Below are positions 1 to 7,503 of a stretch of 64,000 nt of DNA, piece after piece. The notes beneath the pieces were generated by a model that was not told the origin of the DNA, did not search any database, and saw only the letters and a list, made by a program, of their open reading frames with translations. This DNA is from Methanolobus psychrotolerans (lineage in GTDB: Archaea > Halobacteriota > Methanosarcinia > Methanosarcinales > Methanosarcinaceae). The DNA lies in assembly GCF_002243045.1 (NCBI RefSeq), contig NZ_MBKP01000009.1:23598-87597 (forward strand), written 5' to 3'. A program made the position numbers and the translations under genes. Numbering within the stretch: the stretch's first letter is position 1; each line of letters starts with the position of its first letter.

Positions 1-1896
1 TTTGAACAGGTCCGGGAAGATCATGGCATATGTGTTGATAAGAGGCTCATCCTCCATTATGTAATAGTCCACAGTACCTTCATAGGCATCAATGACAACC
101 TTAACAGAATTGCGTATGTAATTCATGTTACCTGCACTGGTACCATATTTTTCAGAATATGGGTACTTATCAGAAACAGTGTATGCATCTATTATCCAGA
201 ACACCTTCCCGTCATGTATCACAGGAATGGGATTACTTTCATAGACAAGAAACGGAGCTATCGTTGAAGCTCTTTGATTTACCTGATGGTCATAGATCAC
301 ACGGCTTTCATCGGTTAGATACTGACTCAGTATGAAATTCACATCTCCAAAACGCACCATATAAGCCAGGCGCTTGAATATGGAATCCAGTTGTACACCA
401 CCACTTCCCTTATAACTGGCATAGACATTCCCGTCGGCACTGGGATAGTCAAGTTCTTCGATGTCGGTGTTGACTATTTTATAATCTGTGGTAAGTTCCC
501 CGTAATATATTCGGGGATTTGCGAGGTCGAAATCTCCCATGGGTGGTATGTCCTGAAGTGAGAAAACGGGTCTTCCATCATCTGTTTTTTCGTTCACATT
601 GTTCATTACCGCACCAAATCCATGGGTGAAAACAAGCCGTTCATTTACCCATGTCCTGGCTGAGGGATCAAGATTAGATATATCCATTTCCCTGACACCT
701 ATCATAAACTGCCTGTACTGCCCGTCAATATTGTACCTGTCTGTGTCAATATCGTTGAAGTCATAATATGTTCTGATCTGCTGGGTCTGTTTGTATGTAC
801 TCTGAAGAGCCCTCTCATCCCATATTCGGATATTATCTATGATATCTCTGTTGTTTTCAATGGTAGCATGAGTAAGTTCCGGATCATAATCAAATGGTCT
901 TATATCAATGTCTGAAAGTCCAAAGCCGGCTCTTGTATATTCAATATTGTACAGCAGATAAGGCTCCTCAAGCTGCAGTTCAGTAGGCTCTACTTTGATC
1001 TGCTGGTACGCCGTTGGAGCAAAGGAAGTAAGAAGGATCATGAGCACAATTGCGCTTATCCCCAGGACCGGGATTTTTCTGTTCTTCAATTTTACGTTGG
1101 CTATCAATCCGGTCGCTACTAAGGTACAGACCAGTGATGTGATGGTGAGCAAAGGTAATCTTACATGGATATCTGTGTATCCCGCGCCAGTTACTATTCC
1201 TTGCTGTGAGAACAATATCTCGAATCGGCTCAGATAGATACTGTAAGCGATAATTAAAGTAATGAGTCCCAGGAGCACTGAAATGTGCACAAGTACCCTG
1301 TCCGGGGTTCTATCAACAATACCTGATATGTCCGTTCCAGCGGGCATGTACTCGTCAGAATCGATCGTGTACTTTGGTTCCAGTATGCTCTCCAGTTTGT
1401 AGAGATAGAAGACGCCGGTTATTATGAGTGCAAGAACTGTAAGTGAAAGTGCAACCGTTCTGATAAGTTCAAGCAAGGGAAGCTGGAACATGTAAAAAGA
1501 AATATCCCTTAAAAAGATGGGGTCTTCTATACCTGCCGGCACCATATTGAAATAGAGTATTATTGTTTCCCATCGGTTGCTCAGATATGAGCCGAATATC
1601 AGTGATATGATTACTGTGGCTGGCATCACCAGTCCTTCGATATCTGTATATTTTTCCTTATTGCCTAATATTCTATTTACAGATGATCTTGCAATTTTGA
1701 TGTTGAAATAGAGAAAAGCAAATGCAAGTAATACACTTGTCAGGAATATCAATATTTTCCAGCTTAGGATGCTCAAAAAGACAGACGCATATCCGGTTGC
1801 ATCAAACCATAGATATTCAGTGAAATAAGTAACTGCAGGCCTAAGGCCGAAGAATATAGCAATCAGTATTAAGAGAACTATCGGTTTTAAATTCAT
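1..1896 (-). CDS. UPF0182 family membrane protein (3' part lies outside the window)
   Basis: The reading frame is open from an ATG at 1896 to the left edge, 632 codons with no stop, so the C-terminus is missing. About seven hydrophobic segments fall in the first 300 residues, followed by a long soluble region with blocks such as WVNERLVFTHGFGAVMN and ARTWVNERL that are characteristic of UPF0182 (PF03699) proteins. These are large integral membrane proteins of unknown function, usually 850-950 residues, so about two thirds of the gene is present. It is transcribed leftward and has no co-directional neighbour in the window. Family assignment is firm; the function is not known. Confidence 0.88.
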   Translation of the reverse strand, partial: MNLKPIVLLILIAIFFGLRPAVTYFTEYLWFDATGYASVFLSILSWKILIFLTSVLLAFAFLYFNIKIARSSVNRILGNKEKYTDIEGLVMPATVIISLIFGSYLSNRWETIILYFNMVPAGIEDPIFLRDISFYMFQLPLLELIRTVALSLTVLALIITGVFYLYKLESILEPKYTIDSDEYMPAGTDISGIVDRTPDRVLVHISVLLGLITLIIAYSIYLSRFEILFSQQGIVTGAGYTDIHVRLPLLTITSLVCTLVATGLIANVKLKNRKIPVLGISAIVLMILLTSFAPTAYQQIKVEPTELQLEEPYLLYNIEYTRAGFGLSDIDIRPFDYDPELTHATIENNRDIIDNIRIWDERALQSTYKQTQQIRTYYDFNDIDTDRYNIDGQYRQFMIGVREMDISNLDPSARTWVNERLVFTHGFGAVMNNVNEKTDDGRPVFSLQDIPPMGDFDLANPRIYYGELTTDYKIVNTDIEELDYPSADGNVYASYKGSGGVQLDSIFKRLAYMVRFGDVNFILSQYLTDESRVIYDHQVNQRASTIAPFLVYESNPIPVIHDGKVFWIIDAYTVSDKYPYSEKYGTSAGNMNYIRNSVKVVIDAYEGTVDYYIMEDEPLINTYAMIFPDLFK

Positions 1897-2257
1897 GAGT
1901 TTACCACACACAAGTGATCGTTAATCATTTATTGAGATAACTGGCTTCTTTGCTTCTTTATATATTCAGGTCAACGTTCACACTAATATCTTTCCCCACG
2001 GCAAATGGATGTCAATACAGTTTCTTGAATTGCCCCGATCCCAAAGATATCGTATATATCTCAGTGGCCTTAAAACTTAAATACGAATAACGTTTCTTTA
2101 CTGAATGCTGGTGTTGGAATGCGCTGCTGCCGTGGAATTGTTGCTTATCGCACCGCTCTTATCCCTGAAACTATGTTGCAGTTCCTGTCAGATATGTCCT
2201 GAACAAGGACACTTTAATCATTTTTGAGCGCTAAAGTGTATTATACATCAGAACAGG
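1897..2257. other. intergenic region between divergent genes
   Basis: This stretch separates the leftward UPF0182 gene from the rightward TspO-like gene, so it should hold both promoters. A TATA-like CTTAAATACG lies near 2076-2086, about 170 bp ahead of the rightward gene. I see no RNA gene, no repeat and no convincing small reading frame. Confidence 0.5.
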
Positions 2258-3115
2258 ATGGGACTATCAATGCAAAGCAAGCAAACAGGCACACTTATCA
2301 GGATCATCACGCTGGTAACTTTTCTGGCAATGATCATTGTCAATGCGCTGGCCAATATCCTCCCTATCAACGGGGTCAGCACAGGCCAGGTCTCGGACTC
2401 TTATCCCAACCTTTTTGCCCCGGCAGGGATAACCTTTGCAATATGGGGACTCATTTATCTGTTGCTGGCAGGGTTCACACTTTACCAGCTTGGCATCTTT
2501 CAAGGCAATACAAATACTAACAGGTCCGTCAACAGGTCCGTCAACAGGTCCGGGCTGTTGCACAAGACCGCAATACTGTTCTCAGTTTCTTCCCTTGCCA
2601 ATGCCGCCTGGATCTTTGCCTGGCACTATGGGCTCATCCCCCTTTCCATGTTACTGATGCTTGTGATCCTTGTCTGCCTGATCCTGATAACATCAACGAT
2701 AAACAAAGAACGTCTCACAACAAGAGAATATCTTTTCATCAGACTCCCCTTCAGCGTCTACTTCGGCTGGATAACCATTGCAACCATCGCCAATGTTACC
2801 ATATTGCTTGTAAGCATAGGCTGGAAAGGTTTTGGTTTAGCCGAAACGATCTGGACCGTCCTGGTGATCATCGCCGGCCTTATTATCGCAGCCACAACAA
2901 TGCTAAAAAACAAAGATATTGCCTATGGACTCGTTATAATCTGGGCCTATGCAGGAATTCTCCTTAAGCACATTTCGCCTGAAGGTTTTGGATCACAATA
3001 CCCTTCGATAATCACCACAACGATAGTTTGCATCCTCCTATTAGTTCTTGCAGAGGCATATCTGGTTTATATGGTCTCAAAAAGGAAAAGTCCTGTCACG
3101 ACCTCACAAGAATGA
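2258..3115 (+). CDS. TspO/MBR-like tryptophan-rich membrane protein
   Basis: A 285-residue integral membrane protein with seven to eight hydrophobic segments. The block NLFAPAGITFAIWGLIYLLL (about residues 47-66) is the archaeal and bacterial TspO/MBR-like signature. Long members like this are annotated as tryptophan-rich sensory proteins or homologues; the ligand is unknown. ATG codons at 2258 and 2270 are both possible starts and neither has a clear ribosome-binding site. The loop after the second membrane segment contains NRSVNRSVNRSG, encoded by three tandem 12-bp copies at about 2518-2553, which probably expanded by slippage without breaking the frame. The gene stands alone. Confidence 0.7.
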   Translation: MGLSMQSKQTGTLIRIITLVTFLAMIIVNALANILPINGVSTGQVSDSYPNLFAPAGITFAIWGLIYLLLAGFTLYQLGIFQGNTNTNRSVNRSVNRSGLLHKTAILFSVSSLANAAWIFAWHYGLIPLSMLLMLVILVCLILITSTINKERLTTREYLFIRLPFSVYFGWITIATIANVTILLVSIGWKGFGLAETIWTVLVIIAGLIIAATTMLKNKDIAYGLVIIWAYAGILLKHISPEGFGSQYPSIITTTIVCILLLVLAEAYLVYMVSKRKSPVTTSQE

Positions 3116-3230
3116 GCCCCATCATCCGTGAATGCGGAAACCTGACAAAAAAGAGTTCATGCCATCAAATTTGCGCGTTGATCGGGTGAGATGGGATCAT
3201 GATCCTGTACCATCCGGCAGTATCCGTTTA

Positions 3231-3382
3231 TCACCGGATGCAGATATATTACAGTGGATTCAAAACCCGGATCTACAGGATTTTACATCAGATATGGATT
3301 TAAGATCGTTAAAAGATCTATTAAGAAAGACTACACGTCCCTGTAGCTGAACATGCATCCGATAATAGAGGGCCTTGAATAG
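3231..3382 (+). pseudogene. 3' fragment of a GNAT acetyltransferase gene
   Basis: These 152 bp match the last 152 bp of the intact GNAT gene (7352-7503) with no insertion or deletion, but a Tyr codon of the intact copy has become TAG here at 3344-3346. The N-terminal two thirds of the enzyme, including the acetyl-CoA loop, is absent, so no enzyme can be made. The similarity continues well past the old stop codon into non-coding DNA, which shows that the block was copied as DNA and not as a gene. Confidence 0.85.
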
Positions 3383-3610
3383 ATCTTCCCATACAACAAA
3401 GCCCAATTATCGTACATGTACAGCAGTGAGCATTAGTGGGAGGTCCGCTTTTGCGGGGAGAATGGATGGCATCCTTTGTATCCGTGCAGGAACGATCAAT
3501 GCCAGGACCAGCCTTTCCAGGACGGCATCTTTGCGTTAGATCCGGAAGTGAGAATTTTGTTCTTTTTATGGGAGTGGAATGTGCTGCCCGCTGCTGTATG
3601 GTTGTTTTGT
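3383..3610 (+). repeat. non-coding half of a duplicated block (partner about 7504-7745)
   Basis: This continues the duplication that starts in the GNAT fragment. The partner at 7504-7745 contains about 32 bp that are missing here, bounded by two CCGGAAG direct repeats (near 7663 and 7695), so this copy probably lost them by recombination between those repeats. The copies diverge shortly after a shared GGGAGTGGAATGTGCTGCC. No gene is evident in the remaining sequence up to 3700. Confidence 0.8.
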
Positions 3611-3703
3611 TCTTAGACCTGAACGCTTTTTACTTTTGATAAGCCAACTTTCGGGATTCCCTTCAAGAAACTTAATAAGAATTGTCACCAATAGATATGT
3701 GAG

Positions 3704-4009
3704 ATGAAATGTGATAGTATGGCTGAGAAGCAGATCGATGAGTACAGAGGACGAATTGTTCCAATACTGCTGAAAAACGGTGTGGATAAAGCTGGCATCT
3801 TTGGCTCGTTTGCAAGGAACGAGGCAGGTGTGGAAAGTGACATCGATGTTCTTGTTCGCTTTAAGGGCAGGAAAAGTCTCTTTGATCTTGCAAGGCTTGA
3901 TCTTGAGCTAGAGAAGGAAGCCTGAAGAAAGGTTGAGGTCATAACTTATGATTCCATTAGTCCTCTTATCAGGGAGCGGGTCCTCAAAGAAAAGATGAGG
4001 ATACTATGA
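3704..4009 (+). pseudogene. MNT-domain nucleotidyltransferase, interrupted by an in-frame TGA
   Basis: The frame encodes a minimal nucleotidyltransferase (MNT, antitoxin side of HEPN/MNT modules) with the motif GSFARNEAGVESDID, carrying the GS and D-x-D residues that bind metal and nucleotide. TGA at 3923-3925 stops it after 73 residues, yet the same frame continues with VEVITYDSISPLIRERVLKE to a natural end at 4009, giving 101 codons, the usual length for the family. A single point mutation (for example CGA to TGA) explains it. Starts at 3704 and 3719 are both possible. The truncated product keeps the catalytic motif but loses the C-terminal strand and helix. Confidence 0.82.
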
Positions 4010-4065
4010 AGGATCCTGGAGTCTTTATCAGGGACCATTATCTGGTCATAGGTGTTAAATACTAA
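4006..4065 (+). pseudogene. HEPN (HepT-like) remnant, N-terminal residues only
   Basis: An ATG overlapping the MNT stop by four bases opens a frame reading MKDPGVFIRDHYLVIGVKY before TAA. The first nine or so residues fit the start of DUF86/HepT-type HEPN proteins, and the ATGA overlap is the normal arrangement. The rest, including the R-x4-H RNase motif, is gone. From about 4050 the sequence resembles the region ahead of the MNT gene at 5786, so a deletion fused this start to the leader of another module. Confidence 0.72.
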
Positions 4066-4082
4066 AGGAGTAAGCTCAATAA

Positions 4083-4178
4083 ATGGAGAAGTTATCGATG
4101 GCCGGAAAAGAGAAAAACCTTACTGGGATTGACAACATAAGATTCCTGATCAAGGAGCACAGGGATGAGATCAGATAG
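4083..4178 (+). pseudogene. N-terminal fragment of a second MNT gene
   Basis: The frame from 4083 encodes a stretch containing DNIRFLIKEHRDEIR and then TAG. This is nearly the same as the N-terminus of the intact MNT protein at 5786 (DNIRLLIKEHRDEIS), and the upstream leader is shared too. The fragment runs into the start of the next intact MNT gene at 4165 in another frame, so a recombination joined the two genes here. Confidence 0.75.
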
Positions 4179-4524
4179 TTGTTATGAGAAGTTCAATGAA
4201 ATTCGCGATACATTCGATCTGGTAGAGGCCCTTGGCCTTTCCAGGGACATAGGAGAGGAGCTTCTGGATATTTGCAGACAGAATGATATCGCTTCTCTTG
4301 GGCTGTTTGGCTCTTATTCGAGAGGTCAGCAAAGCCAGGATAGTGACCTTGATCTTTTGGTCACGTTCTCAAAAGGAAAGAGTCTTATTGATCATATAAG
4401 GACCGAGAAAGCCTTTGAAAACCTGCTTGGGATAAAAGTGGACCTTGTAACTGAAAGATCATTGAGCCACCATCTTGCCCCGGCTATTAAAAAGGATATA
4501 AAGAGGCTGTATCATGAAAGATGA
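4165..4524 (+). CDS. MNT-domain nucleotidyltransferase (antitoxin of a HEPN/MNT pair)
   Basis: A 119-residue protein of the minimal nucleotidyltransferase family. GLFGSYSRGQQSQDSDLDLL (about residues 48-67) holds the G-S and D-x-D catalytic motif. In characterised HEPN/MNT (HepT/MntA) systems this partner silences the HEPN RNase by transferring AMP groups to a tyrosine next to the HEPN active site. It overlaps the following HEPN gene by 11 bp. The first roughly seven residues are encoded by sequence derived from the adjacent MNT fragment in a different frame, so the original N-terminus may have been replaced; the conserved fold starts well after that point. Confidence 0.85.
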   Translation: MRSDSCYEKFNEIRDTFDLVEALGLSRDIGEELLDICRQNDIASLGLFGSYSRGQQSQDSDLDLLVTFSKGKSLIDHIRTEKAFENLLGIKVDLVTERSLSHHLAPAIKKDIKRLYHER

Positions 4525-4843
4525 TGTTTTTTTCCTGGAGCATATACTTGATGCAGTGAATCAGATAGGAGAATACACCAATATATCGTATGATGAATTC
4601 CTTGAAACACGACTTATACAGGATGCGGTTGTCAGACAGCTTGAAATAATCGGTGAGGCTACAAAGAACCTTTCCGGGATCACGACAGAACGCTGTCCGC
4701 ATGTTCCCTGGAAAGAAATTGCAGGAATGAGGGATAAGCTGATACATGCTTATTTTGGTGTTGATCTTGATGAAGTCTGGAACACTGCAAAAAAAGACAT
4801 CCCATATCTAAAGGAAGCTGTCGAGGGGCTTCTGACAAAATAA
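4514..4843 (+). CDS. HEPN-domain toxin (DUF86/HepT-like)
   Basis: A 109-residue all-helical HEPN protein. RDKLIHAYF (about residues 75-83) is the family's R-x4-H-x-Y-F active-site motif: Arg and His act in RNA cleavage and the Tyr is the residue AMPylated by MNT partners in studied systems. AVVRQLEIIGEATKNL is the typical preceding helix. It starts inside the end of the MNT gene, consistent with coupled translation. This pair looks complete and potentially functional. Confidence 0.88.
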   Translation: MKDDVFFLEHILDAVNQIGEYTNISYDEFLETRLIQDAVVRQLEIIGEATKNLSGITTERCPHVPWKEIAGMRDKLIHAYFGVDLDEVWNTAKKDIPYLKEAVEGLLTK

Positions 4844-4856
4844 GGATTGATAAATA

Positions 4857-5120
4857 ATGATCCCGGATAGATGTGGTTTTTGCAAAGGTAAACTTGTTGA
4901 CGGAAAGCATGAGTTCGTTGTGAAGGTAGGTGAAACCATGCTTGCCATCAAAGATGTTGATGCCTTTGTCTGCCAGGAATGCGCAGAAGCATATTACACA
5001 CCGCAAACATCCAGACGCATGGACAAGGTTATGCAAAAGTTTTACAGATCATCTTTGCGTGTCCATCCGCTTGCTGCAGGGGAAATCAGCCTTAGCGAGA
5101 TAGAGGCTGAAAACTGCTGA
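4857..5120 (+). CDS. YgiT-type zinc-finger protein (orphan antitoxin-like)
   Basis: An 87-residue protein with CGFCKGKL near residues 6-13 and CQEC near 39-42, the paired C-x2-C knuckles of YgiT/MqsA-type zinc fingers. In many genomes such proteins follow a DUF4258 or MqsR toxin gene and act as antitoxin or repressor. Here no toxin is next to it; it lies 13 bp after the HEPN gene and could be co-transcribed with that pair. A shortened copy of its 3' half exists at 9575-9709. Confidence 0.75.
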   Translation: MIPDRCGFCKGKLVDGKHEFVVKVGETMLAIKDVDAFVCQECAEAYYTPQTSRRMDKVMQKFYRSSLRVHPLAAGEISLSEIEAENC

Positions 5121-5134
5121 TCTTATTCTGAAAT

Positions 5135-5330
5135 GAACCGCAGATACACTCACCTCTTACAGAGTTGAGTGCCTGCTAAACATCCGTTTAGCAGGTAACG
5201 CAGATGCACGCAGATATTATTTATTCTCATCTGTGTCTATCGTTGGTCAGGTGAACATTCGCATCTCTACAAAAGCAACATATTTTGATGATGGAACACA
5301 CCACCTGCCAGCGAACCTTTGTCCTCCCCC
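5135..5330 (+). repeat. 86-bp-family repeat unit with nested 49-bp palindromic insert
   Basis: A single unit of the AACCGCAGATAAACGCAGAT family. A block of about 49 bp is inserted right after CCGCAGATA. It contains a perfect 10-bp inverted repeat, CCTGCTAAAC (5172-5181) and GTTTAGCAGG (5186-5195) with loop ATCC, and a second imperfect palindrome based on ACTCACCTC / GAGTTGAGT. The unit is followed by the common tail with GGTCAGGTGAACATTCG and ATGATGGAACACACC. From 5331 to about 5520 I see no gene. Confidence 0.8.
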
Positions 5331-5546
5331 CTATTCCCCTCCCATCCATCACCTGCCCATCACAAGTTCCCTGACCTCACAGGAAGGTCCCCTTCTTAAC
5401 AGCTAAGCCTACAATACCCCTGCATCAGAACTCCCGTTCCCTTTAGTGGGTAGTTCACAACTTAAATGATATTGAACTCAAGAAGGTCTGATTTCCTTTT
5501 AAAACGGGAAAATCTTTAATGTATAGAATTACTATATAAGCTAAAT

Positions 5547-5690
5547 ATAGCGACAATAACTCTGTCTGTCCAGGATGATCTGATCAAAGAGATGAGCAGA
5601 TATAAGGACATAAACTGGTCTGAGGTTGCAAGAGAAGCTATCAGAATAGATCCTACAAGATATAAAACGCTACGTAACGACTTTGCATGA
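5547..5690 (+). pseudogene. ribbon-helix-helix/VapB-like antitoxin remnant lacking a start codon
   Basis: The frame reads IATITLSVQDDLIKEMSRYK and then INWSEVAREAIRID, the classic pattern of small archaeal VapB/CopG-type antitoxins, which normally begin MATITLSVPDDL. The first codon here is ATA instead of ATG and no other start precedes the core. The normal C-terminal toxin-binding segment is replaced by about 12 unrelated residues, and no PIN or RelE toxin follows. A plausible promoter (ACTATATAAGC at about 5531) is still present. I read it as a decayed antitoxin; use of a rare AUA start cannot be excluded. Confidence 0.6.
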
Positions 5691-5785
5691 TACTACAGAG
5701 CACACATCATGTTATCTTTTCTTTCCGCGGGAGTTAAATACTAAAGAAGTTAGCTCAATTAAAAGAGATATTAATAGGTGAAAAT

Positions 5786-6088
5786 ATGACTAAATATGTT
5801 AAAATGGACAACATCAGGCTCCTGATCAAAGAGCACAGGGATGAGATCAGTCAGTTGTTCAATGCAGAGATAGTTGGTATTTTCGGTTCTTATGCCAGGG
5901 GTGAAGAGAAGATCAACAGTGATGTTGACTTACTTGTAAATTTTAATGAGGATGCTACACTTTTTGACCTTGTTGGACTTGGTGACTATCTGGAAGAGCG
6001 GATTGGGCTTCCAGTGGACGTTGTTTCAATGAGAGCTTTGCATCCAATGATGAAGAATGAAGTTCTAAAAGAGATGGTAACTATATGA
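5786..6088 (+). CDS. MNT-domain nucleotidyltransferase (antitoxin of a HEPN/MNT pair)
   Basis: A 100-residue protein with GIFGSYARGEEKINSDVDLL (about residues 29-48), the intact GS...D-x-D active-site motif of minimal nucleotidyltransferases. The site ATAGGTGAAA lies about 8 bp before the ATG and supports the start. The stop overlaps the next gene's start as ATGA. Its leader and first 20 residues were copied to 4050-4178, so this locus or a close relative was the donor of the damaged copy. Confidence 0.88.
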   Translation: MTKYVKMDNIRLLIKEHRDEISQLFNAEIVGIFGSYARGEEKINSDVDLLVNFNEDATLFDLVGLGDYLEERIGLPVDVVSMRALHPMMKNEVLKEMVTI

Positions 6089-6456
6089 GATTACCGTCGC
6101 TGTACATTTCAGAGATAATTAGTGCCATTGACTCCATAGATAATTTTACTTCAGGTATGAACAAAGATGGTTTTCTGGATGATGAGAAAACAAAAAGTGC
6201 TGTTGTACGACAGTTTGAGATAATGGGAGAAGCCAGTAAAGCTTTACCAAAGAGCATTAAAGAACTTGCACCGGACATTCCCTGGAGCAATATTGCAGGA
6301 ATGAGGGACCGACTTATACACGCTTATTTTGTTGTAGATTATAATCTTGTGTGGAAGACATTGGAAGAAGAATTGCCTGGACTTAAAGAAAGACTTGAAA
6401 GACTTGAAAGACTTGAAATGCTTCAGATCGATGCTATAAAAGATGAGAAACTCTGA
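6085..6456 (+). CDS. HEPN-domain toxin (DUF86/HepT-like)
   Basis: A 123-residue HEPN protein partnered with the preceding MNT through an ATGA overlap. RDRLIHAYFVVD contains the R-x4-H RNase motif and AVVRQFEIMGEASKAL the conserved helix. It is slightly longer than its relatives because of a C-terminal tail: LERLERLE is encoded by three tandem 9-bp CTTGAAAGA-type units at about 6390-6416, which lengthen a charged helix without breaking the frame. Confidence 0.87.
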   Translation: MRLPSLYISEIISAIDSIDNFTSGMNKDGFLDDEKTKSAVVRQFEIMGEASKALPKSIKELAPDIPWSNIAGMRDRLIHAYFVVDYNLVWKTLEEELPGLKERLERLERLEMLQIDAIKDEKL

Positions 6457-6559
6457 AGGACAAACATTATCCCTTGACTAAAGTTTTGTTGCTAGAACTT
6501 GATCCATGAGCAGATCGTAGAATACATAATCTTGAGGTTTGTTTCTATTTCTTACCACT

Positions 6560-6700
6560 ACTCAGCAGCATGGCAATGTACCGCCTGCGCCGGTGTGGTT
6601 TGGTTGCGTTGTTATCAGACCTATAAAAGAGTATGCACCAGATCTCATCAGACCGACCAGCGGACCCTTAGATAAGCGATACAAGGGTCCTGGATGTGTG
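6560..6700 (+). repeat. partial copy of the accessory-island repeat tail
   Basis: Contains the GC-rich CCGCCTGCGCCGG core followed by AGAGTATGCACCAGATCTC and ACCGACCAGCGGACCC. The same order occurs at about 7985-8075 and 12085-12196, so this is a dispersed module without the 86-bp units in front of it. The rest of the gap between the HEPN gene (6456) and the next gene (6831) holds no other recognisable element. Confidence 0.7.
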
Positions 6701-6830
6701 AATGGGGACTGTCATACATACATCGTGAATAGTTCTCATGGTAAATTATATACCCACGTAAGAACAATATCTCACGTATGTCAATATTATTGACAACACA
6801 ATTGAAGTCATATTAAAGGTGAAAAAGATA

Positions 6831-6974
6831 ATGGCAAAACCTATTGAACTGGGACTTGTGCTGGAAGGTGAAGATGCAAAAGAGTTCTGGGATAATGAGA
6901 AAAAGCCAGCTACCAGGCAACAGGTAGAAATGTTCAAAAAAGCCAGGAAAATATCCGATAGTATCCGTTTTTAG
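6831..6974 (+). CDS. 47-residue protein upstream of the GNAT enzyme (candidate antitoxin)
   Basis: ATG at 6831 is preceded by AAGGTGAAAAAGATA, giving a good ribosome-binding site. The product starts MAKPIELGLVLEGEDAKEFW and ends with a basic, helical segment (about residues 27-47). It is 13 bp ahead of the GNAT gene and in the same direction. The small size, charge and position fit the antitoxin slot of GNAT-type toxin-antitoxin pairs, but the usual ribbon-helix-helix (DUF1778) pattern is not evident, so this is inference. A partly similar string (KKEF, then SGSIRL) can be read just before the GNAT fragment at 3231, hinting that both genes were once duplicated together. Confidence 0.6.
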   Translation: MAKPIELGLVLEGEDAKEFWDNEKKPATRQQVEMFKKARKISDSIRF

Positions 6975-6987
6975 TCCCGGCATCGAT

Positions 6988-7503
6988 ATGTCTGAATCTG
7001 ATCTTTCTATTTCTGCGCTTTCTAAGAGAGACGATGTTTTGCTTTTTTGCTGCAATAACGATGATTTGAATGATTTTTTAAAAAATGATGCTCTGAGCAA
7101 TCAGGAACAACTCATAAGTAAAACCTATGTTTGTTATTATCGGGGACACTTTGCAGGATACTTTACCCTGACCACAGATACTATAAAAGTTAGATCCGTT
7201 GATGATTCTGACTGTGTTGATGATTTCCCATATTCCCGTTATCCGGCTGTAAAACTCGCAAGGCTTGCCACTGACAAAAGATTTGAAAGAAAAGGTATTG
7301 GCTCGCATATGTTGTTTGCAGCAATAGGTCTTGCCCAAAGGGTAGCTGACATCACCGGATGCAGATATATTACAGTGGATTCAAAGCCCGAATCTACAGG
7401 ATTTTACATAATATACGGATTTAAGATCGTTAAAAGATCTATTAAGAAAGACTACACGTCCCTGTATCTGAACATGCAACCGATAATAGAGGACCTTGAA
7501 TAG
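6988..7503 (+). CDS. GNAT family N-acetyltransferase, TacT/AtaT-like
   Basis: A 171-residue GNAT. The N-terminal stretch NNDDLNDFLKNDALSNQEQL resembles the substrate-side helix of TacT/AtaT-type toxins. AVKLARLATDKRFERKGIGS (about residues 88-107) contains the acetyl-CoA loop, R-x-x-G-x-G/A in form, and STGFYIIYGFKIV is the conserved last strand. Enzymes of this subgroup acetylate aminoacyl-tRNA and are paired with a small upstream antitoxin; here a 47-residue gene occupies that position. The 3' end was copied to 3231-3382. Confidence 0.8.
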   Translation: MSESDLSISALSKRDDVLLFCCNNDDLNDFLKNDALSNQEQLISKTYVCYYRGHFAGYFTLTTDTIKVRSVDDSDCVDDFPYSRYPAVKLARLATDKRFERKGIGSHMLFAAIGLAQRVADITGCRYITVDSKPESTGFYIIYGFKIVKRSIKKDYTSLYLNMQPIIEDLE

